Assembly (NCBI GenBank): GCA_947589725.1
Contig: CANQCQ010000003.1
Span: forward strand, 1-24,970
DNA length: 24,970 nucleotides
Direction of reading: 5' to 3'
DNA from: an uncultured Bacilli bacterium
GTDB taxonomy: Bacteria; Bacillota_I; Bacilli_A; RF39; UBA660
Positions 24,056-24,970 of the stretch are shown here, one piece after another; positions within the stretch are counted from its first letter, which is position 1, and each line of letters starts with the position of its first letter. A program made the position numbers and the translations under genes. The notes below the pieces were generated by a model. It was not told the DNA's origin and searched no databases. It saw only the letters and a program-made list of their open reading frames with translations.

Positions 24056-24970
24056 TTGAAGAATGATAAGTCTATGAAGAAAAATTCATTTGTTAAGGGT
24101 GCTTTATTAGTTACAGTTAGTATCATTTTAACAAAAGTTTTGGGTGTTCTATATGTTATTCCATTTCACTCTTTAATTGGTGAAAAGGGTGGCGCTTTAT
24201 ATGGATATGCATACTCTATATATGTTTTCTTTATTTCTTTGTCATCTGCTGGTATTCCACTTGCTATTAGTAAAATTGTATCTGAATATAATGCTTTAGG
24301 TAATTATGATGCTAAGGAAAAAGTCTTTTATTTAGGAAAAAAAATATCTTTATTATTTGGATTTATATCATTTCTTTTATTAAATATATTTGCATCAAGT
24401 TTTGCTAAGATAATAATTGGTAATTTAAGTGGTGGAAATAGTGTAGAGGATGTTGCACTTGTAATTAGAATTATTTCAACAGCTATACTTGTTGTACCAA
24501 TTCTAAGTATATATAGAGGTTATTATGAAGGTCATAAGTATATGGAACCTCCATCTATTTCGCAAATACTAGAACAATTAGTTAGAATATTTATAATTAT
24601 AATTGGAAGTTTTCTTGTAATTAAAGTTTTTAAATTAGATATTTCAACTGCAGTAGGTGTTGCAGTATTTGGAGCTACTGTAGGTGCTTTAGTTGCATAT
24701 TTTTACTTATTTATAAAAATGCAAAAAAATAAAAGTAAATTTAAAAATACTAATTCCAAAATAAAAATACCAGTGTCAGATAAAGATATCATAAAAAAGA
24801 TAATATTTTATGCATTTCCTTTAATTATGATTGATTTATCTAGATCAATTTATAATATGATTGATACTTTTACTGTTGTTGGTGGATTAGTTAAAAATGC
24901 TAATTATAATGTAGCTGATGCAGAAGTAATTGTCAGTATGCTTAATACTTGGGCTACTAAATTCGCTATG
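24056..24970 (+). CDS. MurJ/MATE-type lipid-linked polysaccharide flippase, partial (YtgP/SpoVB-like)
   Basis: The first 305 codons of a gene that leaves the window at its 3' side. The product is an integral membrane protein of the MVF/polysaccharide-biosynthesis flippase group, which moves lipid-linked cell-wall precursors across the membrane. The opening, GALLVTVSIILTKVLGVLYVIPF then GEKGGALYGYAYSIY, and the later ISLSSAGIPLAISKIVSEY and YRGYYEGHKYMEPPSISQ, resemble Bacillus YtgP (MurJ) more than SpoVB. At least seven hydrophobic helices are present before the edge. The TTG at 24056 has a weak GGAAGTGA site before it; the ATG at 24074 has none and would shorten the protein by six residues, so the start is uncertain. 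Confidence 0.85.
   Translation, partial: MKNDKSMKKNSFVKGALLVTVSIILTKVLGVLYVIPFHSLIGEKGGALYGYAYSIYVFFISLSSAGIPLAISKIVSEYNALGNYDAKEKVFYLGKKISLLFGFISFLLLNIFASSFAKIIIGNLSGGNSVEDVALVIRIISTAILVVPILSIYRGYYEGHKYMEPPSISQILEQLVRIFIIIIGSFLVIKVFKLDISTAVGVAVFGATVGALVAYFYLFIKMQKNKSKFKNTNSKIKIPVSDKDIIKKIIFYAFPLIMIDLSRSIYNMIDTFTVVGGLVKNANYNVADAEVIVSMLNTWATKFAM

Overview
The window looks like chromosomal DNA from a very A+T-rich, low-G+C Gram-positive bacterium of the Bacilli type, perhaps an Erysipelotrichales-like or RF39-like gut lineage. That placement is an inference. It rests on the base composition, Shine-Dalgarno sites of the AGGAGG/GAGGTGA kind, a leucine T-box leader, the cdaA-cdaR pair, a Cse60-like sporulation protein, a Gram-positive sortase with its surface substrate, and TAA/TAG-dominated stops. 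No rRNA, tRNA, CRISPR array, insertion sequence or phage gene is visible. Gene density is high, and the genes sit in short transcription units separated by clear hairpin terminators and extended -10 (TGnTATAAT) promoters.

Layout. 1-530: a DUF378 membrane protein, then a non-coding stretch with its own promoter and nested hairpins (candidate small RNA or leader). 531-5122: RNase R, a small one-TM protein, the diadenylate cyclase cdaA, and cdaR, whose frame is cut by a single in-frame TAA. 5175-8182: three envelope genes, namely a LolA-fold lipoprotein, a membrane-anchored thioredoxin-like protein without a CXXC motif, and an S41 C-terminal processing protease. 8193-10232: a two-gene minus-strand surface module, a thioester/Cna-B adhesin and its likely dedicated sortase. 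10341-15241: formate-tetrahydrofolate ligase; a membrane-anchored extracytoplasmic protein on the minus strand; the NfeD + SPFH (QmcA-like) pair; and a TIGR01212-type radical SAM protein on the minus strand. 15265-19804: a VanY-like D,D-carboxypeptidase, a GH31 glycosidase, and an unknown 307-residue protein tightly coupled to it. 19810-22862: a leucine T-box (specifier CTT) controlling an unknown small membrane protein and leuS. 22848-24970: a Fic-domain protein, a 55-residue Cse60-like protein, and the first 305 codons of a MurJ/MATE-type flippase running off the window.

Functional picture. Most of the window is housekeeping: RNA decay, c-di-AMP signalling, one-carbon metabolism and leucyl-tRNA charging. 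The rest is cell-envelope work: lipoprotein, Ctp protease, sortase/adhesin, VanY, NfeD/SPFH and flippase. The points most worth a second look are the TAA inside cdaR together with a DGG variant of the CdaA active-site motif, the thioester adhesin with an unusual VPNTH sorting motif next to a sortase lacking the usual Arg, the unidentified structured RNA before rnr, and the unknown membrane protein under T-box control with leuS. I did not find a clearly new multi-gene system.
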